Origin: an uncultured Pseudomonadales bacterium
GTDB taxonomy: Bacteria; Pseudomonadota; Gammaproteobacteria; Pseudomonadales; Azotimanducaceae
NCBI GenBank assembly: GCA_937921865.1
Contig: CAKZWF010000062.1
Location: forward strand, 1 to 34,470
Direction of reading: 5' to 3'
DNA length: 34,470 nt
Shown: positions 33,025 through 34,470 of the stretch, one piece after another
Position numbering within the stretch: position 1 is the stretch's first letter
How the letters are laid out: each line of letters opens with the position of its first letter
Translations under genes and position numbers: made by a program
The notes under the pieces: generated by a model
The model's input: only the letters and a program-made list of their open reading frames with translations
Database searches by the model: none
Told to the model about the DNA's origin: nothing

Positions 33025-34470
33025 ATGAACGTTGACGCACCAAAGTACACCAACCCCAACCGGTTTAATTCTGCGTCCCTCCCCGCAGTACCACCGTTCG
33101 GGATGAAGAACGTTACCTGCCGGGCGTTCCCCCTCAAGGCGAACATTGCGGTACTGAATTCATTCTGCGATGCGTATCTGAATATGGATGTGCCGCCCAG
33201 CATCGCGCACTTTCGACCCACTTTGCCGTACGTGTATCTGATGGCACTGGATTACGGCTCCATGTCTCCGGAGGCGATTGAGGTTCAGAATCTCGGCTGG
33301 GTCGCACAACACGAACTCCTGTTCATGGTACCGCTGCAACAATGGCGGGAAGAGAAAGGACGCATGGTTTTCAAGAACTGGGCCTGCGTATCACCGTTTA
33401 TCTTTGTTGACGATGCCATGTCGCAGCGGACCGGGCGGGAGGTTTACGGCTGGCCCAAGGTGCTGGGTAAGATCGAAGCTGAAGTACCCGTGTGGGCTCG
33501 AGACCCGCGCCTGGCATCACGTGTTTTCAACATGAACGTCAAGGTGTTCCCGAAGACCTTTGCTGGCGATCACCAGGAGGCCAGACCGCTGGTCGATATC
33601 AAGCGGGATTCCCCACCCTCGTTGTTTACGCTGCCGCTGCAGGCAAGCAACGCCTGGAACCCGTTCAACATTCTTTCCAATGCCATAGGGTCGACCGTGG
33701 ATTTGAGTGTTGAAGCTCTGGATATGTTGCTTGCATTAAGAATACGCGGATACAGAACGAATCGATCGCCTCGAACTTTGTTCGAAATGACACGGGAAAT
33801 GGCAGGAAAGATTCGTGGAGCGCTACCAGATCTTCCATGGACTCCGAACGCAACAATAATGGGGATGATCAAGCAGGGCAACGTGCAGCAGCTTGGCATC
33901 GAGCAGGTGACCCTGAAACAATTCCAGGATGCTGAAAATCCTCTGGATGCCTGTTACCAGGCAATCATCTCATCAACGATGTCGATCGACCGCCTGAACG
34001 CCTTTGGCTTCCTCGGCGACGTCAATCTGCTGCGCGGAGACACCTCGGGTGGATTCACCGTGCGCATCCATCGCTACGATGCTCAACCCATCATCGATAC
34101 CCTGGGCATCGAGGTTGACGATGAAGAGGAAGCTGACGATGGCACTAAGGTTGCTGTAATCAAGCCGACGCTGCCGTTCTGGACAGATGTCGATCTCAAC
34201 TACGGTAAAGGCGTTGGTTTGTGTTCGCGAATTCCAAAGCTTACGGGTCAGAAGAACATCGTTTGGCGGGATGGTGATCTGAACCCCGTTGAAAGTAAGA
34301 AAAAGGATGAGGATGATCCCGGTCTCCAACGTATTCCTTTCAACATGGCCCGTGGCGCCGCCACTCAGGCGATAGCCGGTCCGTTTCATTATCCCGATGC
34401 AACCATTCAGATCTATCCTTTGATGGCGGACAAGACGAGTCTGCAGACCTGCCTCGACGAATACGTGAAT
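33025..34470 (+). CDS. Acetoacetate-decarboxylase-fold protein, apparently tandem, cut by right edge
   Basis: At least 482 residues, open to the window end. The first domain matches acetoacetate decarboxylase-like proteins: TCRAFPLKANIAVLNSFCDA early, then PFIFVDDAMSQ and GREVYGWPKVLGKIEAEV. K145 in GWPK sits at the place of the Schiff-base region lysine in the family. True decarboxylases have about 250 residues; this chain continues through a charged linker (VDDEEEADDG) and at 460-482 reads TIQIYPLMADKTSLQTCLDE, echoing the first domain's opening at 31 onward. A second copy of the domain probably follows outside the window. AAGGAAA precedes the ATG, 12 bp after the synthase stop. The fold also binds hydrophobic or polyketide-like ligands, so decarboxylation of acetoacetate itself is not assumed. 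Confidence 0.8.
   Translation, partial: MNVDAPKYTNPNRFNSASLPAVPPFGMKNVTCRAFPLKANIAVLNSFCDAYLNMDVPPSIAHFRPTLPYVYLMALDYGSMSPEAIEVQNLGWVAQHELLFMVPLQQWREEKGRMVFKNWACVSPFIFVDDAMSQRTGREVYGWPKVLGKIEAEVPVWARDPRLASRVFNMNVKVFPKTFAGDHQEARPLVDIKRDSPPSLFTLPLQASNAWNPFNILSNAIGSTVDLSVEALDMLLALRIRGYRTNRSPRTLFEMTREMAGKIRGALPDLPWTPNATIMGMIKQGNVQQLGIEQVTLKQFQDAENPLDACYQAIISSTMSIDRLNAFGFLGDVNLLRGDTSGGFTVRIHRYDAQPIIDTLGIEVDDEEEADDGTKVAVIKPTLPFWTDVDLNYGKGVGLCSRIPKLTGQKNIVWRDGDLNPVESKKKDEDDPGLQRIPFNMARGAATQAIAGPFHYPDATIQIYPLMADKTSLQTCLDEYVN

Overview
The window is chromosomal DNA of a Gram-negative bacterium, most likely a gammaproteobacterium of an aerobic, probably marine, heterotrophic lineage. This rests on lipoproteins with lipoboxes, a tripartite RND/MFP efflux operon, a RAYT transposase with REP-like palindromes, and many oxidative or catabolic enzymes. 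No rRNA, tRNA or CRISPR array was seen, and the exact taxon is an inference. Gene density is high and GC is moderately high, except for a visibly more AT-rich block at about 22.0-29.0 kb.

Layout. 0-0.76 kb: decayed acyltransferase-3 gene. 0.84-6.2 kb: D-aminoacylase-type amidohydrolase, a RAYT transposase bracketed by a REP-like repeat family, an MptpB-type tyrosine phosphatase and an acetolactate-synthase-like ThDP enzyme, the last behind a perfect palindrome. 6.2-9.3 kb: a PPOX-flavoreductase fusion plus a glyoxalase-fold protein, divergent from a LysR regulator. 9.3-12.1 kb: TauD-type dioxygenase divergent from a GPH-type MFS transporter. 12.3-16.7 kb: YedI/DUF808 membrane protein, then a minus-strand operon of SDR, acyl-CoA-dehydrogenase-like flavoprotein, sulfotransferase-like protein and NTF2-like protein. 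17.1-21.9 kb: a complete minus-strand operon TetR-MFP-RND with a perfect TetR-type operator at the regulator start.

The most unusual part is 22.0-28.9 kb. A plus-strand lipoprotein carries two TAXI-like periplasmic binding modules and a C-terminal membrane helix with a cytosolic tail. It converges on a 1201-residue minus-strand protein that joins an extracytoplasmic TAXI-like binding module to a transmembrane pore with a CASTOR/POLLUX-like arrangement and cytosolic tandem RCK domains. No TRAP permease genes lie nearby, so these binding modules are proposed to sense a ligand and gate an ion channel, by analogy with ionotropic glutamate receptors. A diverged remnant of a second channel's C-terminal domain lies on the other side of the lipoprotein gene.

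29.1-34.5 kb: a tightly packed plus-strand operon of a phytoene-desaturase-like FAD oxidoreductase, an unknown protein, a trans-prenyl diphosphate synthase, and an acetoacetate-decarboxylase-fold protein that appears to have a second copy of the domain and runs off the right edge. This looks like an uncharacterised isoprenoid or lipid-modifying pathway. A 15-bp palindrome lies in the gap between it and the channel gene.
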